Shown one piece after another: positions 19,032 to 27,626 of a stretch of DNA of 64,000 nucleotides (positions within the stretch are counted from its first letter, which is position 1; each line of letters opens with the position of its first letter). The notes under the pieces are model-generated. The model was not told the origin of the DNA and searched no databases. It saw only the letters and a list, made by a program, of their open reading frames with translations. The stretch is taken from assembly GCF_002205635.1 (NCBI RefSeq), contig NZ_NISJ01000003.1, forward strand, positions 156,397-220,396, written 5' to 3'. The position numbers and the translations under genes are program-made. Source of the stretch: Sphingopyxis witflariensis (GTDB lineage: Bacteria > Pseudomonadota > Alphaproteobacteria > Sphingomonadales > Sphingomonadaceae).

Positions 19032-19439
19032 TCAGCCTCGGGCAGCGCCGCGCATCGGTTCGAGGGTCTGAATGATCTTGCAGTCGCCGACCTTTCCGAG
19101 GCGGCAGCTTCCGATGACGCGTGCGAGCTCGTCGCGCATCTGGGCGAGGTCGGCGATCTTGCGCTCGATCGTCGCAAGATGGCTGCTCGCGACCGCATCG
19201 ACGGCGCCACAGGGCTGGTCCCGGTCATCGGCGAGCGTGAGAAGCTCGCGGACCTCGTCCAGCGAAAACCCGAGATCGCGCGCGCGGCGGATGAAGGACA
19301 GCCGCGATAGCTCGTCACTTCCATAGGAGCGATAATTGCCGCCCGTCCGCGGGGGCGGCGCCAGCAGACCCGCTCCTTCATAGTAGCGGATGGTTTCGAC
19401 CTTGGTGTCGGTCGCCCGCGCAAGTTCGCCAATTTTCAT
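19032..19439 (-). CDS. MerR-family metal-responsive regulator (CadR/ZntR-like)
   Basis: A 135-residue MerR activator. The N-terminal winged helix shows MKIGELARATDTKVETIRYYE, followed by the dimerisation helix. Cys77, Cys112 and Cys120 are positioned as the metal ligands of CadR-type sensors of Cd, Zn or Pb. It is divergent from a CDF exporter, with a canonical MerR operator between them, so it probably activates that exporter when metal is bound. Confidence 0.92.
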   Translation of the reverse strand: MKIGELARATDTKVETIRYYEGAGLLAPPPRTGGNYRSYGSDELSRLSFIRRARDLGFSLDEVRELLTLADDRDQPCGAVDAVASSHLATIERKIADLAQMRDELARVIGSCRLGKVGDCKIIQTLEPMRGAARG

Positions 19440-19442
19440 CGC

Positions 19443-19474
19443 TTGACCCTATAGTTGCTAGAGGGTGCATATAG
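19443..19474 (+). promoter_or_regulatory. MerR-type promoter and operator of the CDF exporter
   Basis: TTGACC (-35) is followed by the dyad ACCCTATAG-TTG-CTAGAGGGT (8 of 9 pairs). A -10-like ATATAG follows after about 20 bp. The overlong spacer holding a dyad is the hallmark of MerR-activated promoters. Confidence 0.85.
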
Positions 19475-19507
19475 CTGTCCGACTCGCAACGGGAAAGGAC
19501 GGACGAC

Positions 19508-20146
19508 ATGAGCGATTGTGGCTGCGAAGCCGACGAAGAGCGCGCCGGCGTCGACCCCGCCTACCGCCGCGCGCTCTGGATCGTCGTCATCCTCAACCTC
19601 GGCTTCGGCGTAATCGAACTGGCGGGCGGCTTTCTCGCGCGGTCGCAGGCCCTCAAGGCGGATTCGCTCGATTTCATCGGCGATGGTTCCATCACGCTCA
19701 TCGGACTGATCGCGCTGGGCTGGGCAGCGGTCGCTCGCAGCCGTACCGCGCTGATCCAGGGTATTTTCCTCGCTGTTCTGGGTCTCGGCGTTATCGGATC
19801 GGCGATCTGGCGTTCCTTCCATGCCATCGCGCCCGAAGCCGATCTCATGGGCGGGATCGGCGTCGTGGCTCTACTCGTCAACATCGCGGCGGCGTTGGTG
19901 CTCAGCCGTTTCCGGAACGAAGGCGACGCCACGGCGCGCGCGATCTGGCTGTTCTCGCGCAATGACGCCTTGGCCAATGTTGCGGTCATCGTCGCGGCCG
20001 GGCTCGTCGCAGTGACTGGCGAAGCCTGGCCCGATCTTATGGTTGCGGGGGTCATCGCGCTGCTGTTCCTGCACTCGGCCTATGACATCATCCGCGACGC
20101 GCTTCGCGAACTCGCGTCGCACAAAGCCGGGGAGTCCGCGCTATGA
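19508..20146 (+). CDS. CDF-type cation efflux protein, short form
   Basis: A 212-residue inner-membrane cation diffusion facilitator that exports divalent metal in exchange for protons. Six hydrophobic segments are visible. The metal site is seen as ADSLDFIGDGS in TM2 and SRNDALANV in TM5. The usual cytoplasmic C-terminal metal-binding domain is missing; the protein ends soon after TM6. An N-terminal Cys-x-Cys (SDCGCEAD) could take its place in metal capture. It is driven by the MerR-type promoter at 19443 and overlaps the next gene by ATGA. Confidence 0.9.
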   Translation: MSDCGCEADEERAGVDPAYRRALWIVVILNLGFGVIELAGGFLARSQALKADSLDFIGDGSITLIGLIALGWAAVARSRTALIQGIFLAVLGLGVIGSAIWRSFHAIAPEADLMGGIGVVALLVNIAAALVLSRFRNEGDATARAIWLFSRNDALANVAVIVAAGLVAVTGEAWPDLMVAGVIALLFLHSAYDIIRDALRELASHKAGESAL

Positions 20147-20784
20147 CCGGCGCACAATATACCCCGCCGCTCGGCTCGGGCGATACCGCCGACTATGATC
20201 AGGCCATCCGCCGCTGGACGCGGGAATTGCGCTGGCGCGGCGCGATGCTCGACCTCCTTGGCGCGCGCGCCGGGGAGACCGTTCTCGACATCGGCTGCGG
20301 CACCGGCAGTTTCGCGGTGATGCTCAAGACCGCATCGCCCGATGTCGCGGTTATCGGGGTTGATCCCGACACGGAAGCTCTCGCAATCGCGCGCGCCAAG
20401 GCCCAGTCCGCGGGCGTTTCCATCGAATGGCGGCAAGGCTTTGCCCGCGATATCGACCCCGCTGCCGCCGACGCCGTCACCTCGAGTCTGATGTTCCACC
20501 AGGTCCCGTTGGCCGAAAAACGAGCCGGCCTCGCAGCCATGCATGCGGCGCTGCGCCCGGGCGGTCGCCTGTTGGTGGCCGATTATGGCAAGCAGTCGGG
20601 GCTGATGCGTCTCTTGTTCCGGCTGACCATCCAGCGCCTGGATGGCGTCGAGGATACGCAGCCCAACGCCGATGGCGTGCTTCCCGGGCTCATGGAGGAG
20701 GCTGGCTTTGCCGCGGTGCGGGAAGCCCGGCATATCCACACCGCCACCGGCACGATTACCCTGTTTCTGGCACAGCGCGATTAG
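20143..20784 (+). CDS. Class I SAM-dependent methyltransferase
   Basis: A 213-residue methyltransferase with motif I VLDIGCGTGSF, motif II VIGVDPD and a LRPGGRLLVADYG strand. It starts by ATGA overlap with the CDF gene and is thus part of the metal-induced unit. Similar methyltransferases accompany metal and metalloid resistance genes, but no Cys-rich arsenite or tellurite site is visible, so the substrate is unknown. It is convergent with the FTR1 gene, with four bases shared. Confidence 0.85.
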   Translation: MTGAQYTPPLGSGDTADYDQAIRRWTRELRWRGAMLDLLGARAGETVLDIGCGTGSFAVMLKTASPDVAVIGVDPDTEALAIARAKAQSAGVSIEWRQGFARDIDPAAADAVTSSLMFHQVPLAEKRAGLAAMHAALRPGGRLLVADYGKQSGLMRLLFRLTIQRLDGVEDTQPNADGVLPGLMEEAGFAAVREARHIHTATGTITLFLAQRD

Positions 20785-22745
20785 GCCGGGCGCGGCGTCT
20801 TCGCCCGGTTGAGCCAGAACCCCGCGGCGAGGATGATCGCCGCCGCAAGCTGGGCCAGAATGGTCTGGACCGTGGGGTATATCCCCAACATTGTTATCCG
20901 CGGAAATCCCGTTACCGGTGTAACGCCGAGCAGCCCGGCTTCCTGCAGCCCGCCGACCCCCTTGCCCGCCAAGACAACGGCGAGAATCGCGATCAGGGCC
21001 GCACTCCAGGAAAAGAACTGCGTGATCGGCAGCCGCGCACTGTAGCGCAACATCGCCCAAGCGATCACGGCCAGCAGGCCGGCGGCCGACGCAGCGCCCG
21101 CCAGCATGGCGCCGCCATTTCCCTGGGCCCACAAAGCGGCATAAAAGAGGATCGTCTCGAACACCTCGCGATAGACGACGAGGAAGGTCAGCCCGAACAG
21201 GAACCAGGCCGACCGGCGCGACAGGGCGGCGGAGATTTTCTCCTTAATATAGCGCTGCCAAGCCTCGGCATTGCTCTTCCCGTGCATCCAGATGCCCACG
21301 GAGATCAGGATGATCGCGGCGAAGAGCGATCCGAAGCCTTCGGTGAGTTCGCGCGACGCCCCGCTGATTCCGATGAAATAGGTGGCCACAAACCACGTCA
21401 GTGCGCCTACCGCCAGAGCGGAAACCCAGCCGCCATGGACATATCCCATGACGTCGGTTCGCCCTGTTTTACGCAGAAATGCCATCATCGCGATGACGAT
21501 CAGCAGGGCCTCGAGACCTTCGCGTAGAAGGACCCCGAAGGCGCCTAGGAAGCTCGACGAGGCGCTCGCCTGTTCGGGCGCGAGAGCAGCCTCGGCTTCG
21601 ACGAACAGCCGGGCGACTTCGGCATTTGCTGCCTCGACTTCCGCGACGGGTCGCCGCTTGCCGATGGCTGAGCGCAAATGTCCCATCGCCATTTCGATCT
21701 TGGCCATGAGGTCGGGATCGCGGGCCGCGAGGACCGGCTCAACCGGCTCGAAGCCATCGAGATAGGCGGACAAGGCCAGGTCGGACGCGGCGTCATGGTC
21801 GCCGGCAGCATAGGCCTTCAGGCTCGCTTCGAGACGCTCGCGCGACAGGGTCAGCGAGCCAGCGGGTTTCTGAATCACCGCTTCGGGCTGGCGGCGCAAG
21901 AAAGCGGTCAGCGGCCCGGCTTTGTCCTCACCCAGTTCATCTGCGAGCTTCGCTGGCGTCTTGCCGACGAGGCCTGCAAGGTCGGGTATGGCAGCGCGAA
22001 CAGTCGCGTCCTTTTCCCATATCTTCCGGCCCGCAGATCGCGTCGATTCTGGATAAGCGAAGCTGCCGACATAGAATGAGAGAGCCCAGCGATCGGCGTC
22101 CGAAAGATCTCCAAAGCTCGCCATCGACGTGCCTTCGAGGCCCTGCGTGATTACCTGATATAGCGCGAACAAGCTTCTTTCGCGCGCCCGCGCGCCATCG
22201 GTGAAGGCGATCGGGGGCGGGTCAAGCTGCGCAGCACCAGGGCCGTTTCCAGCGCCGGTCGCGCCATGACACATGGCACAATTTTCCGTATAAAGCTTTG
22301 CGCCACGCGCGAGATCGGGAGCCGATCGCGGTGCGAGCGGCACTGGATAGCTCGTAAGCAAGGCATCGGCGAGCCCCCGCGATTGCTCCTCGACGGTCGC
22401 GGGCGCGGATTTTGCGGCGATCGAGTGCCGCAAGGCGGCGGCACGCACCAAAAGCTGGGGTTTCGCCGTCTTTTGCGGCAGGCGCTTCAATCGCCCTTCG
22501 ACCTGTGCGGCGAATTCCGTCATCTCGGCATATTCCGCCGCACTGACGATCTTGCCGCCGGACACCGCACCGGGATAATCGACGGCTACATAGTCGAGCA
22601 GACGCCAAATGGTCTGAACTTCGGGTTCGCTCGCGCGCGCCGTTTGCGAGAAGAGGAGCGGCGCCAGCAGAGCAGCCAAAATAAGACGAACGAACGGGCG
22701 CCATGACATATTTGAGGAGACCGCCGGGAGAAGGAACACAGCCAT
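20781..22745 (-). CDS. FTR1-family iron permease with cytochrome c domain
   Basis: A 654-residue high-affinity iron uptake protein. It has a signal peptide, a periplasmic helical region, and a cytochrome c domain with the heme motif CAMCH. A second helical spacer and a C-terminal FTR1 permease of about seven membrane segments follow. The two iron-translocation motifs of the family are present, REGLEALL and REVFETILF. Fusion to cytochrome c suggests that a heme passes electrons during iron oxidation or transport at the membrane. ATG 22745 follows AAGGG, and a Fur box lies immediately upstream, so expression is probably induced by iron shortage. Confidence 0.92.
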   Translation of the reverse strand: MAVFLLPAVSSNMSWRPFVRLILAALLAPLLFSQTARASEPEVQTIWRLLDYVAVDYPGAVSGGKIVSAAEYAEMTEFAAQVEGRLKRLPQKTAKPQLLVRAAALRHSIAAKSAPATVEEQSRGLADALLTSYPVPLAPRSAPDLARGAKLYTENCAMCHGATGAGNGPGAAQLDPPPIAFTDGARARERSLFALYQVITQGLEGTSMASFGDLSDADRWALSFYVGSFAYPESTRSAGRKIWEKDATVRAAIPDLAGLVGKTPAKLADELGEDKAGPLTAFLRRQPEAVIQKPAGSLTLSRERLEASLKAYAAGDHDAASDLALSAYLDGFEPVEPVLAARDPDLMAKIEMAMGHLRSAIGKRRPVAEVEAANAEVARLFVEAEAALAPEQASASSSFLGAFGVLLREGLEALLIVIAMMAFLRKTGRTDVMGYVHGGWVSALAVGALTWFVATYFIGISGASRELTEGFGSLFAAIILISVGIWMHGKSNAEAWQRYIKEKISAALSRRSAWFLFGLTFLVVYREVFETILFYAALWAQGNGGAMLAGAASAAGLLAVIAWAMLRYSARLPITQFFSWSAALIAILAVVLAGKGVGGLQEAGLLGVTPVTGFPRITMLGIYPTVQTILAQLAAAIILAAGFWLNRAKTPRPA

Positions 22746-22755
22746 TGCCCTTATT

Positions 22756-22774
22756 GATAATGATACTCATGATG
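22756..22774 (-). promoter_or_regulatory. Fur box upstream of the FTR1 gene
   Basis: GATAATGATACTCATGATG matches the 19-bp Fur consensus at 16 positions and begins 11 bases upstream of the FTR1 start codon. Repression by Fur with Fe2+ is expected. Confidence 0.8.
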
Positions 22775-23103
22775 CAGGTAGCTGGTGAGCCAATTATGCG
22801 CTATCATTTTGTTGCCCAGCCAGCGTCTCGACCGAAAAACCTATGTTGAGCACAGTGCGACACCGTCCCGCGGCGTTTGCCACCCCCACGGAGATGACAA
22901 AGACCGTTTTCGCCATGCTTGCCAGCGTCGCCCATCACGCTCTCAGGAAACGCGCGCTTCGTCGGAACAGCCACTTTCGCGCTGCGGACTTTCGATACTC
23001 GCTTGTTTGGCCAGCCCCGCGTGAAGCTGATCGCGTCAAGCGCCGATTTTGTCGATCTCCGCGCGGATCGCGCCCTTTCTTCTTCGTCGTCCTGCCTTCG
23101 AAT
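22775..23103. other. Intergenic stretch without a convincing gene
   Basis: Between the FTR1 promoter and a plus-strand terminator no frame has a good start or recognisable product. One plus-strand frame from 22843 would run through the terminator. The stretch may be a decayed gene or the body of a short plus-strand RNA ending at 23143. Confidence 0.4.
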
Positions 23104-23143
23104 ATTCCGATGGCGGTGGGTGCCCGCCATCGGAATCTCTTTT
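23104..23143 (+). terminator. Strong plus-strand terminator with no obvious upstream gene
   Basis: A perfect 13-bp stem (ATTCCGATGGCGG with its complement, 7-base loop) is followed by CTCTTTT on the plus strand. Neighbouring genes are all on the minus strand, so the transcript it ends is unknown. Confidence 0.8.
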
Positions 23144-23167
23144 GATGGCGAACTGCGTTCGCCATGT

Positions 23168-26100
23168 TCATGCCGGTTGCCCACCCTTGTCGTCATCCGG
23201 CAAGAACACGCGCTCGCCGAGTGCGGTCACATCGGTATAGTCGCCCGCGACATGCACTTTGTGCCGGCCGCGCAACAGCAAGTGACTGATTGCGGGGAGC
23301 ACGAACAGGGTCAGCAGGGTCGAAGTGATCAACCCGCCGATGACGACGACCGCGAGTGGCTTCTGCACCTCGGCGCCCGTTCCTGTGGCGAGCGCCATCG
23401 GGACGAAGCCGATCGCGGGCACGATCCCCGTCATCAGCACCGCGCGGACGCGTTCCATGACGCCCTCGCCGATCGCGACGTCGATGGCTTTCCCTTCGTC
23501 GATGCGCTGGTTGATGCTCGACATCACGACAAGGCCATTGAGCACGGTCACACCCGACAGCACGATGAAGCCCACGGCCGCCGACACCGAGAAGGGCAGT
23601 CCGGTCAGGAGGAGCGCAAAAACCCCGCCAGCCAGGGCAAGCGGGATCGCCGAATAGACTGCAATCGCCTGTCGCACGCCGCCTAATGCCATGAACAAAA
23701 TGCCGAAAATCGCGGCGAAGATGATTGGGATGACAATCGACAGCCGCGCCGATGCGGCTTGCAGATTTTCGAATTGCCCGCCCCATTCGATGAAGCTGCC
23801 GGACGGAAGCTTGACCTGCGCATCCACCTTTTCCTGCGCCTCGGCGACGAAGGAACCGAGATCATTGCCTCGGACATTGGCTTGCACGACGACCCGGCGT
23901 TTGCCATTTTCGCGGCTGACCTGGTTCAGCCCTTCGGAGAAGCCGAATTTGGCCAGTTCGCTGAGCGGCACCGATGCCCGCGCACCGCCCTCACCGGGAA
24001 GGAACACCGGAAGGGCTCCTACCGCGTCGAGATCGTTGCGCGTTGCGAGGTCGAGCCGGACGACGATGTCATAGCGTCGGTCGCCTTCGAACACGATCCC
24101 GGCCTCGCGCCCGCCGAGTGCGGCCGCGACCGTATCGCTGACATCCTGCAAGGTCAGCCCGTAACGGGCGATGGCGTCGCGGTCGAACTGGACATCGAGG
24201 ACCGGAAAGCCCGCGGTCTGTTCGACCTTTACGTCCGCAGCACCCTTGACCGTCTTGAGCACGGCAGCGATTTGTTGGGCGGTCTGCCCCATGGAGTCGA
24301 AATCGTCGCCATAAACTTTGACAGCAATGTCACCGCGAACGCCGGCAATGAGCTCGTTGAAGCGCAACTGGATAGGCTGGCTCACTTCAAAGACCGTCCC
24401 GACCGTGGAGCCTAGCTTCTTTTCGACGCGCTCGATGACATCATCCTTGGTCTCGACCCCTGCAGGCCAGGCATCTTTGGGCTTTAGAATAATATAAGCA
24501 TCCGAGGAGTTCGGTGGCATCGGATCGTTGGCGACCTCTGCCGTGCCATTCTTCGAAAAGACGAAGGCGACTTCGGGCAATTGTCCGATAGTCTGCTCGA
24601 TCTGTTTTTGCATGGCCATCGACTGCGCGAGCGACGTCGAAGGGATACGCAACGCATTCATGGCCAGATTACCTTCTCCCAGCGTTGGCAGGAATTCGCT
24701 GCCGAGCATCCCGAACACGAGGATGGCGGCCGCAAAGGTGCCACCACCGGCACCGATCCACGGCCAGGGCCGTGCGATGACGCGCTTGAGCACGGGCTCA
24801 TAGCGCGTCTTCACCCACGCGATCGCGCGGACTTCCTTCTCGGCGACCTTGCCGCGAAGAAGCAGTGCGACCATTGCGGGGACGAAGGTCAGCGATGCAA
24901 TGAACGCACCGGCCAAAGCCAGCAACACCGTGATCGCCATCGGCGAGAAGGTCTTGCCCTCAACCCCGGTGAAGGTGAGCAAAGGCACGAACACGAGGAA
25001 GATAATCGCCTGCCCGTATATCGTCGGTTTCACCATTTCGCGCGAGGCTTCAAACACTTCGTGCAACCGCTCGGCCAGTGTCAGTAGTCTTCCCTCATGA
25101 TGTTGTCGTTCAGCGAGGCGTCTGAGGCAATTCTCGATGATAATGATCGAACCATCGACAATCAGTCCGAAATCGAGGGCGCCAAGGCTCATCAGATTGC
25201 CCGAAGTGCCAGTAATGTTCATGCCGGTGCCCATGATCAGGAAGGAGATCGGGATTACCAAAGTTGCGATAACTGCGGCCCGGAAGTTGCCGAGCAGCCA
25301 GAACAGTACCGCCGCAACGAGCAAGGCCCCTTCTGCGAGATTCTTCTCGACCGTTCCGATCGTTGCATCAACGAGTTGCGAGCGGTCGAGCACCGGCTTG
25401 ACGACAATGCCGGGAGGCATCGACTTGGCGACTTCCTTGAGACGGTCTGCTGCCGCCGAAGCCACAATCCGGCTGTTGCCCTTCGCCAGCATCAACACCG
25501 TGCCGACGACAAGCTCCCTGCCATTTTCGGAGGCCGATCCGGTGCGCAATTCACCACCGATCTGCACAGTGGCGACGTCGCTAACCATGACCGGGACGCC
25601 GCCGCGGCTGGCTACCGTTGCACGGCCGATTTCATCCAAAGAGCGGATGCGCCCGTCGGCGCGGACGAGGAAGGCCTCGCCGCCGCGTTCGACAAAATTG
25701 GCGCCAACCGAAATGTTGGCGCGCTCGAGGGCTTCGGCGAGTTCGGAAAAGCTAATACCATAGCTCGCCAATTTGGTCGCGTCCGGCTGAACGACGAATT
25801 GCTTCTCGTAGCCGCCGATCGAATCGATGCCGGCGACCCCCGATACCGAGCGCAACTGTGGACGGATCACCCAATCCTGGACAGTCCGCAGATAGCCGAG
25901 CTTCGCCACCTCGTCGGTCAGTATTTCACCCGAGGGGGTGATATAGGAACCGTCGGGTTGAAGTCCCGGCTTGCCGGCGGCTTTCGGTTTGTTTGCCGAG
26001 CGGTCGAAATCGACCGTATACATAAGCACTTCACCGAGGCCGGTCGATACCGGCCCCATTTGCGGCTCGACGCCGTCGGGCAAGGTGCCCTTGGCCTGAT

Positions 26101-26443
26101 TGAGCCGTTCGGCGACTTGTTGCCGCGCGAAATAGAGGTCGGTATCGTCTTCGAAAATTGCCGTGACCTGGCTAAATCCGTTGCGCGAAATCGAACGGGA
26201 GCTTTCGAGCCCCGGTATCCCGGCCATTGCGGTTTCGACAGGAAAGGTGACGAGCCGCTCGATGTCGAGCGGACCGAGATTGGGTTCTACAGTGTTGATC
26301 TGGACTTGCTTGTTGGTGATGTCGGGGACGGCATCAATCGGAAGCTTGAGGAGTTCCGACAGGCCGTAGGCCGAAATGACGAGGGTGAGGAGAACCACAG
26401 CCCAGCGAAAGCGTATCGACGCGTCGAGAAGTTTTTCGATCAT
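23168..26443 (-). CDS. czcA: Heavy-metal efflux RND pump (CzcA family)
   Basis: A 1091-residue inner-membrane RND pump exporting Co, Zn, Cd or similar ions. The protein has the RND fold: TM1 near residues 12-30, a large periplasmic loop, six central membrane segments, a second loop and the terminal segments. The HME signature in TM4, DFGLIVDGSIIIIENCLRRL, supplies the acidic residues of the proton relay seen in CzcA. LPSGSFIEWGGQFENLQAA is also typical. It is the last gene of the czcC-czcB-czcA unit; its start is one base after the czcB stop. Confidence 0.95.
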   Translation of the reverse strand: MIEKLLDASIRFRWAVVLLTLVISAYGLSELLKLPIDAVPDITNKQVQINTVEPNLGPLDIERLVTFPVETAMAGIPGLESSRSISRNGFSQVTAIFEDDTDLYFARQQVAERLNQAKGTLPDGVEPQMGPVSTGLGEVLMYTVDFDRSANKPKAAGKPGLQPDGSYITPSGEILTDEVAKLGYLRTVQDWVIRPQLRSVSGVAGIDSIGGYEKQFVVQPDATKLASYGISFSELAEALERANISVGANFVERGGEAFLVRADGRIRSLDEIGRATVASRGGVPVMVSDVATVQIGGELRTGSASENGRELVVGTVLMLAKGNSRIVASAAADRLKEVAKSMPPGIVVKPVLDRSQLVDATIGTVEKNLAEGALLVAAVLFWLLGNFRAAVIATLVIPISFLIMGTGMNITGTSGNLMSLGALDFGLIVDGSIIIIENCLRRLAERQHHEGRLLTLAERLHEVFEASREMVKPTIYGQAIIFLVFVPLLTFTGVEGKTFSPMAITVLLALAGAFIASLTFVPAMVALLLRGKVAEKEVRAIAWVKTRYEPVLKRVIARPWPWIGAGGGTFAAAILVFGMLGSEFLPTLGEGNLAMNALRIPSTSLAQSMAMQKQIEQTIGQLPEVAFVFSKNGTAEVANDPMPPNSSDAYIILKPKDAWPAGVETKDDVIERVEKKLGSTVGTVFEVSQPIQLRFNELIAGVRGDIAVKVYGDDFDSMGQTAQQIAAVLKTVKGAADVKVEQTAGFPVLDVQFDRDAIARYGLTLQDVSDTVAAALGGREAGIVFEGDRRYDIVVRLDLATRNDLDAVGALPVFLPGEGGARASVPLSELAKFGFSEGLNQVSRENGKRRVVVQANVRGNDLGSFVAEAQEKVDAQVKLPSGSFIEWGGQFENLQAASARLSIVIPIIFAAIFGILFMALGGVRQAIAVYSAIPLALAGGVFALLLTGLPFSVSAAVGFIVLSGVTVLNGLVVMSSINQRIDEGKAIDVAIGEGVMERVRAVLMTGIVPAIGFVPMALATGTGAEVQKPLAVVVIGGLITSTLLTLFVLPAISHLLLRGRHKVHVAGDYTDVTALGERVFLPDDDKGGQPA

Positions 26444-26444
26444 G

Positions 26445-27614
26445 TCACTCCTCCACCTCGCCCTTGCCGATTTCGGCTTTGAGCAGGAAGGCGCCCCTGG
26501 TCGCGATGACCGCGCCCGGCTTCACACCGTCGATGATTTCGATGCGACCACCGCCGCGCTTGCCGGTGACCACCGTCGTCGCCTGGAAGCCTTTGGCAGT
26601 CTTCACGAAAACGACGTCGCGGCCTTCGACGGCTTGCACCGCTTCCTCGGGCAGCGCGATCAGGCTCGACCCGGCAGCGCCGCGCGGCTTGATCCGCGCG
26701 CGCAGCCCCTGGCCCGGCGTCAGCCCGGCGATACCATCGGGGATGAGGACGATCGTCGCCGTCTTGCTTTCGGCATCGAGGCTCGGGGTGGCCGAACGGA
26801 CCACCGCATTCACGGTCTCGCCGCCCAGCAGTTCGATGACCGCCGTATCGCCCGGCTTGATCCGCCGCGCATCGGCAGCGAGCACCGAGGCGTTGATCTG
26901 GATGCGGCGGGGGTCGGAGACCCGGAACAATTCGGCTCCGGCGAGCACATAGCTCCCGAGCTTCGCATCGGCTTTGGTGACTCGCCCCGAAATCAGGCTC
27001 GTTACCGCAAGGGTGCGGCCGTCGCCCGATACCTTCGCGGCGGCAGCGGCCGATTGCGACCGCCGGGCCTCGGACTCTGCCTCTGCAAGCGCCGCCGCGG
27101 CGGCTTCGAGATCCTGCTTCGCCGTGATGCGCGCATCGAACAATTTCTTTTCGCGCGCATAGGTCGAGCGGGCGAGCGCAAGGCGCGCCGTCGCCGAACT
27201 GCGCTCGGAGGCGAAGGCGGCCGCATCGCGGCTTTCCATCACCGCGACCGCCTCGCCAGCGCGCACCTCGTCACCGAGGCGGCGATTGATGCGGGTGATC
27301 GCCCCGTCGGCGCGCGCCGTCAGGACGGCCTCGCCCTCGGGGGTCGATGCGACGACGCCCTGTGCGAGGATTTCCGAGCCGAGGCCGCCGGCCTGGATCG
27401 TCTCGGTGACGATGCCCGCGCCCTTGGCGCGCGCCTCGTCCATCAGGATCTGGCCTTCGACATGGCCTTCCTCTTCTTCCTCGGCAGGCGCCGCAGCGGG
27501 CGCCGCGACCGGTGCGGTCATCGACCGGCCGATCAGGATGCCGCCGCCACCGAGCACGAGCGCCCCGACCGCCACGGCGGCCATCAGACGATTCTTGTTT
27601 TCGAAGATTTGCAT
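26445..27614 (-). CDS. czcB: RND periplasmic adaptor (CzcB family)
   Basis: A 389-residue membrane-fusion protein linking CzcA to the outer-membrane channel. An N-terminal hydrophobic segment (AVAVGALVLGGGGILIG) is followed by an acidic run EEEEEGHVEG. The lipoyl-like half ARADGAITRINRRLGDEV, an Ala-rich alpha hairpin (about residues 125-195) and beta-barrel domains come next. Only one His is in the acidic stretch, so the His-rich metal-binding N-terminus of classic CzcB is absent. It is 12 bases downstream of czcC. Confidence 0.93.
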   Translation of the reverse strand: MQIFENKNRLMAAVAVGALVLGGGGILIGRSMTAPVAAPAAAPAEEEEEGHVEGQILMDEARAKGAGIVTETIQAGGLGSEILAQGVVASTPEGEAVLTARADGAITRINRRLGDEVRAGEAVAVMESRDAAAFASERSSATARLALARSTYAREKKLFDARITAKQDLEAAAAALAEAESEARRSQSAAAAAKVSGDGRTLAVTSLISGRVTKADAKLGSYVLAGAELFRVSDPRRIQINASVLAADARRIKPGDTAVIELLGGETVNAVVRSATPSLDAESKTATIVLIPDGIAGLTPGQGLRARIKPRGAAGSSLIALPEEAVQAVEGRDVVFVKTAKGFQATTVVTGKRGGGRIEIIDGVKPGAVIATRGAFLLKAEIGKGEVEE

Positions 27615-27626
27615 GTGTTCAGTCCC

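Noticed and set aside
22843-23145. 100-codon plus-strand frame before the czcA stop
   Set aside because: It reads through a strong terminator and lacks a ribosome site and any recognisable motif.
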